NCBI GenBank assembly: GCA_018398805.1
Contig: JAGFBZ010000170.1
Coordinates: forward strand, 1 to 64,000
Direction of reading: 5' to 3'
From: Hirundichthys speculiger
Lineage: Eukaryota; Chordata; Actinopteri; Beloniformes; Exocoetidae
Length of the DNA: 64,000 nucleotides
The notes under the pieces are model-generated. The model searched no databases. It saw only the letters and a list, made by a program, of their open reading frames with translations, and was not told where the DNA came from. Shown piece after piece: positions 43,901 to 53,900 of the stretch (positions within the stretch are counted from its first letter, which is position 1; every line of letters starts with the position of its first letter). Position numbers and translations under genes: made by a program.

Positions 43901-45277
43901 TTCAAACAAAGTCATTGGAACACTCACAAGATGTCACCAAAATCACTTTGTCCCTTTAAAATCTTTCAGAAAAGGTTGTAAATGTATAAAAATGTATCAT
44001 AAGACGAATATCGCGATATATATTGTATCGTGTATTGTATCGTATCATATCGCAAGATTAGTGTATCGCTACAAGCCCTACATCAGTGGCATCTTTCTAT
44101 GAAGGATTTAATTCTTGACCAGAAACTGAAGTGAAACCACTTTAACTGCAGCATCACTGTTTCAAGTTTCATTCCTCTTTAATTCAGAATTAAAGTTAAA
44201 TCTGAATAAAAGTTACCATGTAAACACCTAATTCCATATGAAAATGTCAATTCCGAATTAAACTTAATTCCGAAGTAAGTGGCTGGTTTATTCCCATTTT
44301 AATTCCGAATTAAATAATTCTGCGGTCATGTTTACACTCATTCCTGTTTAAATTAATTCCCGTCTTTCTGCGCATGCTAGTTCTCTTGCCCGTCTGTCGC
44401 CATGACGCTTATATTCCGTACTGGGCTTGTTTTCAAAACAAAGTTTCAAGATGGCAGCACGCAGTAAACGGTGGTCAAGAGCAGAAATGATTTATTTCAT
44501 AAATAGCTTGGAGGAACTGGAAATAATTAAAAGAACAGATGGCAGGATACATAAAAATTGTGAGCTTTTCAAAGTTGTAGCGGCCAGGTTAAATGAAGGA
44601 GGTTTCGCAGATAGAGACGCCACCCAGGTCAAAAATAGCGGAATGTTGTTGCTAACCGAGTTGTTGCTAAGTTTTGTTTTCTTCCGGTAGACGTAAAGAC
44701 GTCCGCCCCCCCCTATCCAATCAGAACCCTTCCCAACCCCCAGACCTAAAGCGGAGTTGGATAAAGCCGAACAAACGTGTTTTCCATGTAAACCTCAATT
44801 CGGAATTACTATTTCCATGTAAACTCGAAGGAAAATAGTTTAATTCTGAATTATTTAATTCAGGAATTATTAATTCAGAATTAAAAAACATCATGTAACC
44901 GCAGCCACTGACTGAGTCGCTGCACGATCTTCACCTCGCCACCTCCACACGAGGCTCAGCGCTCCAGAGAAACTGGACCAGAGAAACTGGACCAGTGAAG
45001 CTGGACCAGAGAAACTGGAAACTGGACCAGAGAAACTGGACCAGAGAAACTGGAACCAGTGAAGCTGACGGTGAAATTGAGACGCTCTGAGCTTTCATAA
45101 GTCACCTCCTGGACGCCGGCGGTACCTGAAGAGCATACTGGAGGCGGCCAGCACCAGCTTGTGCGCCCGGTGGTGGGTGTCCCCCACCAGGATGGTGCAG
45201 TCACAGAGGTGGCCCTCCTTCCTCAGGGCCCACAGCTGCTGCAGCAGCTGGCTGCTGTAGTTGGGGAGCTCCAACAT
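30113..45277 (-). CDS. zbtb40: BTB and C2H2 zinc-finger protein, ZBTB40-like (11 exons)
   Basis: Nuclear BTB zinc-finger regulator. Exons 5' to 3': 45126-45277, 42764-43195, 42497-42687, 42167-42380, 39916-40293, 39542-39748, 39286-39450, 37701-37915, 34303-34459, 30419-30663, 30113-30331; phases agree except inside exon 2. The start has a strong context (GCCGCCATG) and opens [16 protein letters not shown]. The BTB domain spans exons 1-2 ([45 protein letters not shown]). Then an acidic linker, a helical region (exons 3-4), and about twelve C2H2 or C2HC fingers in exons 5-10, one ([22 protein letters not shown]) split over exons 8-9. The end [17 protein letters not shown] resembles the ZBTB40 C-terminus. 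About 857 residues, shorter than human (about 1240), mainly in the linker. BTB and acidic parts of exon 2 are in different frames (see findings). Confidence 0.9.
30881..31605 (+). mobile_element. family D transposon, copy D5
   Basis: Starts TATGGAGCCCGGTTTGGGTC and ends AACGGGGCTCCGTA. A perfect 6-bp duplication GTTAAA flanks it (30875-30880 and 31606-31611). Lies in a zbtb40 intron. Confidence 0.88.
31868..31890. repeat. (GAGAT)n short tandem repeat
   Basis: Four to five GAGAT units just before the A2 insertion site. Confidence 0.8.
31910..33398 (+). mobile_element. family A hAT-like MITE, copy A2 (B2 inserted)
   Basis: Starts TAGGGGTGAGTATTGG and ends TTTCACACCTCTA. Perfect 8-bp duplication ATGTTGAC at 31902-31909 and 33399-33406. 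Interrupted by B2; the two A parts join in register with A1. Confidence 0.9.
32014..33120 (+). mobile_element. family B hAT-like element, copy B2 inside A2
   Basis: Ends TAAGGCTGGGCAACGATT and AACTTGCCCAGCCCTA are inverted; perfect 8-bp duplication ATTGCGAT at 32006-32013 and 33121-33128. 1107 bp, no significant coding sequence. Contains ATCGCGATTAATC-rich subterminal repeats. Confidence 0.92.
33407..33680 (+). mobile_element. LINE 3'-end-like fragment
   Basis: Contains TAGGGGAGTTTTTTCTCGCC and GACTATAAGAAGACGATATA phrases of the kind found in fish LINE 3' UTRs. Recognised from memory only; no RT part nearby. Confidence 0.35.
33721..34112 (-). mobile_element. family A hAT-like MITE, copy A3 (reverse)
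   Basis: Starts TAGGGGTGTGGAAAAAA and ends CCAATACTCACCCCTA, the reverse of A1. Flanks ATAACCCC and ATAACTGC match 6 of 8. Only about 320 bp from A2. Confidence 0.82.
34800..34968 (+). pseudogene. LINE ORF2 C-terminal fragment
   Basis: Translation [20 protein letters not shown] then [19 protein letters not shown] is the typical last segment of L2/Rex-like LINE proteins (LWN-LP ... FK--LKT-LF--AY). Stop codon TAG at 34966-34968. The upstream RT domain is absent. Confidence 0.7.
34959..37385. repeat. 45-bp minisatellite, about 54 units
   Basis: Unit CTACAGTTAGTCTAAACTAT + AGTGTGTAGGGGCTAATAGT + TATAG. Two main variants differ by TAGGGGC against TAGATGC. Many units near 35850-36560 are scrambled by short deletions and insertions, while flanking units are nearly perfect. 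The first unit begins in the last codons of the LINE fragment. No exon lies inside; it fills most of a zbtb40 intron. Confidence 0.95.
37921..37957 (-). repeat. (TG)n at the zbtb40 exon 8 acceptor
   Basis: (AC)18 on the plus strand; in the transcript (UG)18 followed by UCUCAG and the exon at 37915. Confidence 0.95.
38165..38530. repeat. family J repeat, copy J1
   Basis: Shares GGTCAGGGGGTTAAAAAGGT, TGAGAGGTCATTAAAGTTAA and TTATTTGTTGACC with 57250-57560. Non-coding, class not assigned. Confidence 0.65.
40366..42151 (+). mobile_element. family I transposon with internal minisatellite
   Basis: Starts AGGGTTATAATAGTTTTAG and ends CGTTAACGATAATAACGTT; inverted in the TTATAATAG/ATAATAAC sense. 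Flanks GGAACGGATC (40356-40365) and GGAACAGATC (42152-42161) match 9 of 10, suggesting a duplication of 8-10 bp. The right flank runs into the splice donor of zbtb40 exon 4. No transposase seen; superfamily open. Confidence 0.7.
40795..41690. repeat. 53-bp minisatellite, about 17 units
   Basis: Unit TTCCAGGGGGCTAGCTTAGG + CTAGCTTATCCAGCTAGTCT + TGGTTAGCCTTCT. Contains inner GCTAGCTTAG pairs. Entirely inside element I. Confidence 0.95.
43316..43540 (+). pseudogene. L2-like LINE reverse-transcriptase fragment
   Basis: One frame reads [20 protein letters not shown] then [16 protein letters not shown], the RT blocks around the catalytic YADD. It ends at a short ATTGA tandem (43511-43537). Catalytic residues are kept but only about 70 residues remain. 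Inside zbtb40 intron 1. Confidence 0.8.
43752..44084 (+). mobile_element. family G repeat, copy G3 (left end lost)
   Basis: Begins at the internal ACCTTTAAAAGCTTGCAAG and runs to AGATTAGTGTATCGCTACA; otherwise close to G1. Confidence 0.6.
44170..44910 (+). mobile_element. family C transposon, copy C3
   Basis: Same order as C2, from TTCATTCCTCTTTAATTCAG to CATGTAACCGCAGCCACTG. The extreme left end has diverged. Holds a third copy of the Myb/SANT-like frame. Confidence 0.82.
44451..44690 (+). pseudogene. Myb/SANT-like ORF of family C, copy C3 (frame broken)
   Basis: Starts [20 protein letters not shown] and follows C2 to DATQVKN, where a small deletion shifts the frame ([10 protein letters not shown]). 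Substitutions relative to C2 include C to W, L to F and K to I. Confidence 0.55.
44970..45066. repeat. GAGAAACTGGACCA short tandem repeat
   Basis: About seven imperfect units of 14 bp, some with GTGAAGCTGGACCA, about 60 bp from zbtb40 exon 1. Confidence 0.85.
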
Positions 45278-45507
45278 GGCGGCCGAGGACGGGGGAACCG
45301 GTTCCTCCGCTCTGGGACCTGGAGACGAGATCATGACAGAGTCCTTACTGACGTTCTCCCTTTTTCCTTTCTGCAAACATCTGGCTGGAGAAGAAGCAAC
45401 AGTTCAGAGTTTAACTGGCTGTACTGATAACGAGGACGGCTGCACCGTGCACACTGAGGTCACGCTGTTTTAGTAAAAAAAAAAAAAAAAAAAAGAATCT
45501 CGTGTGT

Positions 45508-46124
45508 TAGTGCTGGGCGATATGACGATAGAAAAGTGTGTATCGTGCCATTTCTTTTCTATCGTTTCTAACCTAATTTTATCAATTATTACAGCAAATA
45601 TGTAATTAAATAACCTGCAACGATAAATTTGATAGAATCATATCTACTTCTACAAAGTAGCCTTTTATGTTTGCACTTTTATTCATGGTTAATGCCTTAA
45701 ACAGAGTTCTCTTCAACCCTGATGTTTACTTTAGACACTTTATATTGGTTTGCAAACTTTGCACTACAAGGTTACAGATTTCAGAAAGTTGAAAAATAAT
45801 TTGTGTTTATTTTTTTATAGCTGAACTTCAGTGCAAAAATGTGTTTTTCCTCTCAGAAACTGTTGTGCACTTTAAAAAAAATGTGAAAGCTACTGTACCT
45901 CTGTACCTACCTGTTTTTGCTGCACTAAAATGTATGTTTGTGACAGTTCAGCTAAATGTCCTTTCAAAATAAAGTTGAAAAGTAAGCAATTAAATTTTTG
46001 TCAAACTTTTCAGAGAATAACTGAAAACATACTTTATTATGGTATATTGTGATATATATCGTTATCGTGATATAAAATAGTCCATATCGTGATATATGAT
46101 TTTTTCCCATATCGCCCAGCACTA
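45508..46124 (+). mobile_element. family F hAT-like MITE, copy F1
   Basis: Ends TAGTGCTGGGCGATATGACG and CATATCGCCCAGCACTA. Perfect 8-bp duplication TCGTGTGT at 45500-45507 and 46125-46132. Non-coding. Confidence 0.93.
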
Positions 46125-46132
46125 TCGTGTGT

Positions 46133-47269
46133 TTTAGCGAGCTTAGCTTAGTTTTAGCTAGTTCTCGCTCTGAGCAGATGCACCGCAGCCACCAGGGGGA
46201 GTCATGGAAATTAGCATCTAAATGAAACGCTCAGCTACATTTATTCTGTTTTATTCTGTTCACGTAAAGTCAGACAGACGGCAGGAAGGTTACGTTTTTA
46301 ATCAGCGCTATTTTTGAAGCCTTTTTCTGCAGCGGAAGCCGACAAATTCATCCTCAAATTATAAACCAGAAGAAGAAGCAGCTCCGACCAACGCAGGACA
46401 GTAATATCAGTCGCATTACAGTGATGTCATAGATGAAATTAGACCTGGCGGTTCACAGTGAAGTCGCCTTGGAAACCATCAGATATCTAATCAGGGACCA
46501 GGAATGATATGGGAAAAAACAAAAAAAACCAGTTTTCATGTCAAAATAAGATATGAGCAGGAAAAAAATTAATCAGATTTGGGTCCCTTTTGCTTGCAGA
46601 GTGAATTTACGTTCATTTCGGACCACGACTGGAACGCGGCCAACTTTAGCGTTACATTAAACTGAGTTCCGACTTCCAACGTAAATGGAATGGACCTCTG
46701 AAACGGATTTATGCTTTATGCTGTTATCTCGTTCAGAGTTGGTGCTCATAAACGTTTAGCATTAACGCCGCAGCAAACCACCGTTCTACCCAACGACTAA
46801 CTAGCTACGGGGGTTCCGGTCCATGTCAGCGGTGGTGAACTCGGGTCAATTTATGGACTTGGTTTCTCTGAGAGAGAGAAAAAAAAAAGTAAGATTCGTG
46901 GTATTATTATGTTATTATTATTATTATAGCAGTCAGACTTCTTCCAGGTTGATGGAGATTCGGACTCAGTATGAAGATTCGGATCGTAAACCCGGACGGT
47001 TCAGGAACCCTCCGGTTCTCGTCGGCGGTCCCGCCCCTGAAGGATTCAGTACTTTATTCTAGCAGCTCAACATATTTAAACTAAACATTAATGAAATGAA
47101 ACCTCTTTTCTTAGTGTTAAACAGTTTAATTAACCCCCACGGACCCTCCTGGGGGGTCAGAACCACCGCACGGGCCTGTTCTGTTATCAAACATGGGCCC
47201 CCCAGACAGAACCCTGCATTGGCCCCTCGAATAGCTGTGAACGGCCCTGGCAGCCTCTTATCAGGGCGG
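46133..47269. other. zbtb40 upstream sequence, no repeat family recognised
   Basis: Probably 5' intron of zbtb40. A short TTATTATTA run lies near 46903-46927. Confidence 0.4.
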
Positions 47270-47430
47270 TTTACGGGTCACAAACGGTCTGAGTGAGCCC
47301 CGGCAGCTCGCGACGCTAACCTCCCTGACACATCAACACAACGGGCACGAGCACGAGCACGGAGGAGAGCGGCGGGTCCGGGACCCGGGAGTCCCAGACG
47401 GCCGCCCGCGGGTTACCTTCGCCGATTCAA
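47270..47430 (-). promoter_or_regulatory. CpG-rich region, possible zbtb40 promoter and non-coding first exon
   Basis: The only strongly CpG-rich patch upstream of zbtb40. On the minus strand a candidate exon end GCGAAG|GTAACC falls at 47417. No coding exon upstream was found, so a non-coding first exon is plausible but unproven. Confidence 0.35.
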
Positions 47431-48054
47431 ATGATCCGTCTCTTTATTTAAACTCCTCCGATGAACAACTCCGGCGTGCGCAATAAAGCTTCGCCAAACA
47501 GGCGGTGCGGCGGACAAATGGGCTCGGCTTCCCGTGCTGGGAAATCTGCTGGTTCCAGTCCGCGGAACAAACGTTTCGAGCAGCCTGTTTTTATGATTTT
47601 TAAAAATGTCTAGGAAATGAGTTGAAATTACTTTATCAGTCACTTGGTACGTTACGTTTTATTGTTTTATTATTATTGTTATTATCATTATCCAGCAGTG
47701 AGCTGAGAAAGGTTCCGCACTGACTGACTAATTACCCGGATGTAACTGTGTAACACGAATAACCTTAAAAATCCAACAAAAACAGAAAATAACGAAGCAG
47801 GAGATGTTTCATCTACCTTACAAGAAGGTCTCCTTGTGTGGCTTTTATTTTCGTTGCAAATATCTTTTAGGTGCCTGGATCAGAATTATATTCGGACTAA
47901 AATCCTCAAATGCATGGACGACAATGAGTGAAATTATAACAGGAAAATGCATCTGGAATCACGAGAATGAAGTTTTTCTTTTTAAATTCATTTTAGTTGA
48001 TTAATTAATTAAAAAATAATTAATTTTGTAATCTTGAGTCCTCTTCTGTTTCCT

Positions 48055-48300
48055 TCGGGGGTCTCCTCTATCCTCTACATCCTCTTCTCTCACTCCAACT
48101 AACTTCATCTCCTCTTTCTCTACCTCCATAAATCTCCCTTTTGGTCTTCCTCTATACCTCCTGTTCCTCCTCTTCTCCATCCCTTCCTCTGTTCATGTCC
48201 AAACCATCTCAGTCTGATTTTCTCCAGAACATCTAACATGTTCTGACCCGCCTGATGTTCTCATTCCTGATCCTCTTCATCCTCATAAAGTCGCCATTTT
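48055..48300. mobile_element. LINE-like fragment
   Basis: CT-rich text with CCAAACCATCTCAGTCTGAT and repeated CTCCTCTTC phrases resembles a common fish non-LTR element read on the opposite strand. Recognition is from memory and no intact motif is seen. Confidence 0.3.
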
Positions 48301-49079
48301 GTGAGAATTAAGTCATATTTTATATGATAAAGTTTAAAATTATGAGAACAAAATTGTAATATTGCAAGATAAAAGTCAATTTGCAGAGTAAAATCTTAAT
48401 TTAATGAGATGAGACATAGCTTTGCAGCAAAGAAGAAAACCATAAATAAAAAAGAAACAGATCAGATGAAAATAATGAGCATGTTACCTTTTATTAATAA
48501 AAGGGACGAATAAACATCCTCTGAATTATTTTGGTTTCTGTGTTTCCACCAGTGTTCATCGGTCCTGCTAGAAGCCAGGTAGAAACATCTGTTTCTTCAG
48601 TCCCACATTTACCTGCTGAGTGTTTTTCCATCGAGACCAGAGACGTTCAACCCTGGAGACCAAATCTCACGTCCTCATTTTTATATCTTTGAACGTCTCG
48701 TGTTTTAAATGTTGCACTGATACCCCCCCACCCCCCACCAGTCAAATGTGGCACCTTCCTGTGAAGCTGATGGCGGGAACCTTGTTCAGTCACAGCGACA
48801 AAGACAGACCGGCCCAAACATGGCGTCCACATTTGTTCTTGGCTGATGGCGTCGACGCAGGACTTCCTGCCCTCAGCCAGACGTGGACCAGGTCTGCACG
48901 TCCTCTGGGCCACGCTTGGTCCTCACGTACTGAAGTTGGCCTTTGAGTGGCGGAACTTTCCAGAGAGACGCCTCTGCAGCTGTTACCGTTTTAGCCCCTT
49001 ATTGCTCACCATTTTCTGTGAATTTGACATGTGAACTAAGAGTTGAGGGCGTTTCAAAGATAATGAGGCTTGTTGCATT

Positions 49080-49400
49080 AGTTGTACCATCAGACCGGTG
49101 GCGGAGCCACAAACCACTTCGGTCTCGTGTTGCGGTTGAGACGCCGCCGCCGCAGTCGTCATCCCTGCACCAATCAAGAAACGGCCTGGAAGAGCCAGTG
49201 TTGCAACTGCAGGCCGATGAAACAAAAGTCGAGTCGCTCGTTCGTACCAACGTCAAAACACCATCCCAACAGTGTAGCATGGCGGAGGGAGCATCATGCT
49301 TTGGGGTGGCTTCGCTCAGCGAACATGCAGATGTGGTCCACATCTGGTGGATATGTGGCTGAGGACACGGTCGGGCCTCCACGATTGAACCAGTTAACTC
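49080..49400 (+). pseudogene. Tc1-like transposase remnant
   Basis: Sequence around 49279-49310 (GGAGGGAGCATCATGCTTTG) resembles the Tc1 stretch encoding GSIMLWG, in a frame full of shifts. No inverted repeats located. Confidence 0.4.
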
Positions 49401-49523
49401 CAGAGGGAGCTGTGAGTCTCCGCCCACTTGGGGTCTGATGTCACAGCAAATCTGATCATCTCTGTGACGGACAGATAAATCAGACTCGGGGGTTTCCTGG
49501 GTTACAGAGGTCGTTGTTGTTTA

Positions 49524-50185
49524 CAGTTGTGTTCAAAATAACGGCAGTGTTTAAAAAAAAAAAAAAAAAAAAGTAAGTGAGATCGAAATCCTTATAATAG
49601 CTTTTATTACCATCCACGCATCGGGAACACCGCACATCCTGTTCAGAGTCAAAACACGGAAGAAAAATCTAGAAAAGCCGTCATCGTTTACAGAGCGAAG
49701 ATGGCAACCAAAACCAGAACGATGGAGAAGACAACAGGAGAGAAGAAGAACAGATGAAATGACTGAGCCAACCATCAGTCAAGCACGGTGGAGCAAGCAT
49801 CATGATACGGGGATGGGGTCCGGTCCGGAAATGTTCCTGAGGACGACGAGCCCAAACACATCCTGGTTCCAGACCAACCAGATCAAGGCGAGACCTTGAT
49901 CCTGGTTCCAGACCAACCAGACCTTGATCCTGGTTCCAGACCAACCAGATCAAGGCGAGACCTTGATCCTGGTTCCAGACCAACCAGATCAAGGCGAGAC
50001 CTTGATCCTGGTTCCAGACCAACCAGATCAAGGCGAGACCTTGATCCTGGTTCCAGACCGACCAGACCTTGATCCTGGTTCCAGACCAACCAGACCTTGA
50101 TCCTGGTTCCAGACCAACCAGACCAAGGCGAGACCTTGATCCAGTTCTTTTTTTTTAAACGCACCATTAGTTTGAACACAACTGT
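49524..50185. mobile_element. internally deleted Tc1-like element
   Basis: Inverted ends CAGTTGTGTTCAAAATAACG and TTAGTTTGAACACAACTG are the fish Tc1-type terminus. At 49765-49800 a frame reads VKHGGASIMIRGWG, the decayed transposase motif. Most of the transposase is replaced by a minisatellite. Confidence 0.7.
49850..50145. repeat. 39-bp minisatellite inside the Tc1-like element
   Basis: Units built from CCTTGATCCTGGTTCCAGAC + CAACCAGATCAAGGCGAGA, about eight copies, some lacking the ATCAAGGCGAG part. Confidence 0.92.
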
Positions 50186-50334
50186 GCGCACCCAGACGTG
50201 CGCTCTAGAGGCCGGGGCATCGGTGGCGCGTCCCTTTTACTGTGAGGCGAGTGAGAAACTGGCGTACCCGGCGCCGACGCCTCCTGACCGGCGACACGTG
50301 TGACCACGCAGGGACAGGAGGCCTTGAAAATAAC

Positions 50335-50340
50335 TTTATT
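50335..50340 (-). terminator. usp48 poly(A) signal AATAAA (minus strand)
   Basis: TTTATT on the plus strand about 625 nt past the usp48 stop. The 50341-50963 stretch would be its 3' UTR; no other feature is seen there. Confidence 0.5.
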
Positions 50341-50963
50341 AATAACTTTATAGTCCATAAGAAATAACAGTGGAAAGAAGAAGACACGTCACCACTCCTG
50401 CTCTTTGCTTCTGATTCGTGACATTTGCACTGGAGCTTCCAGAAATGCGCCTCTACGTAAACTCTCATGTGCACCGCTAACTGCCACGTGAAGAATATGG
50501 ATATAGATCTGCTGTTATAGATGATCTAACATTGAATTGCAGTTATACTGACTCGTGCAGGGTTTTTGATAGACCTGTAAACTGTAGAGAACTCAAGCGT
50601 CCACATGACAGACATTTTCTTGCATTTGTCTTTTGTGAATCTTTTAAATTATGGCAAAGTTAATTTTCTGGACTGACAGCAGAACTTAAGTCAGAAGCTG
50701 CAGAGTTCAGCAGGGCTGTTGAATCTTCTACCTGGTACCATCGGGTCCTGCAGAGCCTCTGAGCCTCCAGCTCACCTTACGCAGAGGAAAACTAACGCTT
50801 TGCAACACCATCACAGTTTTATCAAAGAAAACTTAGTCAAAACATAGAAAACAAAGAAAATTAAAGCACTTATTTATATATATAGACATTTGACAAATTC
50901 AAGCTTTTTAAAATTTCCTTCTGTAGTTCGTCCTAGTCAGTCCCAGCGACGGCGGAGCTCTCC

Positions 50964-53900
50964 TCAGTGCCCAAGAAGCCCGGTTCCTGCAGAGGGACAG
51001 AAACCAGGACGGATCAGAACCGGTGGGTGAAAAGACAGCTGGGTCCACTTCAGTACGACATTAACACGACTGCTGCAGTCGGACCAGGACAGTGTCTCAA
51101 AGCCTTCGCTGCTGTTTGAAGGCGGCTGGCGCCGACCAGAGGACACCAAGCTGGACCGTTTCTAGGCCTGAATACCTCATTTCAAAAAATAAGACAAACA
51201 CGGCGAGTTCCAGCAGAAAGCAGAAAACCGACATGTAAAGAAGAATAAAGCTCACCTTTGAATCCCTCTTCAGGCATTCTCACTGTGAACAAAAGAAAAA
51301 AAAAACAAAAACTTCAGTTTCAACAAGCTGGGCTGCACTGCAAATTTATTTTGTTCTTACTAAGAAAAAAAAAAAAAAAAAAACTTACATTTAGAAGCGT
51401 TAGATATTTTTTCTTGTTTTAATAATTACTCTCTTATTTTAGGTCTCAGTATAATCTTATATCAAGTAAAACTTTACTTTTTTGTCTCAAACAGGCAGGG
51501 AATCCTAAAATGAGACAATTAATAATCAAAATAAGATGTATTATGTTTTTTTCCTCCTCATCAAAAAAAATCTGGTTTTAAGATTCCATAACAAATTAAA
51601 TCTAGAAACAAGTGTTCCTACAATGTTAATTTAATAAATCTTACCAAGTGAAATCATCTTGCTGCACGGACAGATATTTATCACTTGTTTTGAGAACGTT
51701 TTTCCTTAGTTGTAGTGGTTTCTATCTTGTTTGAAGACCCACTTTTTTTTGCAGTGTGTAAAATGAGCAGAACAGAAAGTGATTTTACAAGTCCATAAAC
51801 CCGGTCTGTATTCATCACTGGAAAAAAGGCCACTCAAAAAATAAGTAAAAAAAAAAAACAAACAAACTTAATACAAGATATTTTTGCTTGTAATAAGCAA
51901 AAAAAAAATCTGCCAATGGAACAAGTGAAAATTTGCTTAATTCAAGATGCACTGTCTAAAAACAAGCTCCTATATCTCACTGAAATGTTACTCTTTTGGT
52001 GATTTTGTCTTATATTAAGTGTGATGAGATATTTTGACTAGAAATTAGAAAAATACACTTGGTAAGATTTTGAGTTTTTGCAGTGATGACAGGACATGGT
52101 TTTGGTCTGGATGCTGTGCTAGATTACACCCAGACTGAGACCCCAACTCCTCGATGGCTTAAAGGGGAGACGGCGCTGGATTATTCTGAAGCTGTTTCAC
52201 CGTTTGTAGGTGGACTATTTCACAGACTGGTGAAGCTCCGCCCCCCTCTGAGACTCATTAACATTATTAGTTACAACATGTCCATCCAGGGGCTTTTTTA
52301 CGATCACTTGCTTTCCAGCCTGTTGTTCCCCACATCCCAACGTGCTGCTGCCTTCACATTCAAAACCAGCTTTTATTTAAAAACTGGGAGTAAAAAATGG
52401 GCTCGTGAGATACGTTCTCATTTTATGGACATTTTAAACACCGTCCAGCGTTTCTGGAACGAGCAACGCCACTCACCCTGATAGACGTCATCCATCGCAG
52501 CGTAATCTGCGATCGGCTCGTCGGCCTGGAAGAAAACAAGGCGGTGAAACATTTAGCGGCGTGATGAACTAGAGGAAGCTCGTGTTGAAGCTGCGCGGGA
52601 GATCCGGCCGCGGAGCTCCAGGTAAAGCGCACCTTCAAGCATATGATGCTTTCCGGGATGACGCCCAGACTGCCCAGCGTGGCCGAGTCGTCCGTCAGAC
52701 TCTTCCCGTCGATGGAGAGGTTCTGGTCGAACGGGGCCACGGAGAAGGCGTGCATGATCTGCGGTCGCAGGCAGAGGAGGGTCAGTGTGTCGCGGTAACG
52801 GGCCGGACGTCACCTGCGGCGCGGCGCCGGGCCTCACCTGTATCTTCAGCTCCTTCAGAGTCTGGTTGGCCGAAACGATGAGCGCCTTCTCCCCGCGGAG
52901 CTTCCTGTGCCGCGTGCTCCTCCGGATCCCACCCAGTTTGGTCAAGCTGTTCACAGGAAGAGCAGCTGCCGGCGCGTCGCCGCCGTCGTCGCTCAGCTTC
53001 AGCCGCTTCGGGCCGTCTTGTGACTGAAAGAGCGGTAACATCAACAAACGAGTGCAGTAAATCAAAACAAACAAATCGAAATTCAAAAATCTTCTAAATG
53101 ATTCCAGAACTGGACGGTAGGAACCGATTCCTACTTGGAATCGTGTTTTTCGGTGCGCGACCCCAGCTGACGCGACACGTGACGGCGATTACCTGACTGA
53201 AGTCTGGGTCTCCGTCTCCGTCTCCGTCCAGCTTCGGCTGCTCCTCCCTCTCCTCCTCTGCCTCAGAGCTGCTGGCGTTCACCTCCGGAGCGGCGTCCTT
53301 CACCGCCTGCGAGGACGACGACGCGACAGTCAAACACTCGTCGGCTTTACAAACTCCGAGCTCCTCAGAGCGAACGCCCACCGCCGCGTCTCGCCTCTTA
53401 CCCTCGTGTCTTTGACGACTTCTCGGATGTAGATGGTTGCTTGGGTGTACTCTCTGAGGTCCTTCTGCTGCTGGAAGAGGAAGCTCTCTCTGCACTCCCA
53501 ACACAGATCTGAACACACGAACAACCTCACATCAACGTCACATTTATTTCAAATGGTCAGCTCGGGAACCCTAAAAAATAAATAAATAAAATAGGGCTGG
53601 GCAACGATAAAATTATTAATCGCGATTAATCGCATTGTATACAAAAAATCAAATAATGAATTCGAAAGTAGTGTAAAGGTCACTTTTACTTGAAATGTTC
53701 TGCTGCCATATGAACTAAAGTGTCATAACATTTGTTGTTCAAACACTTTTAACCAATCCGTAATTATCTGTGTATCATTTGTTTTTTTTCCATTTTCGAT
53801 TGTCAATCAAAAATCTAAAAACTTAAAAAGTGACTTTATTTTTTTTTTCCGTTTTTTAATCTATGACAAAAAATGCCTGTTTTTTTATATTCAAATTTTA

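Noticed and set aside
49082..49438. Possible host gene in 118-142 codon frames
   Set aside because: Sequence wording fits a decayed Tc1-like transposase.
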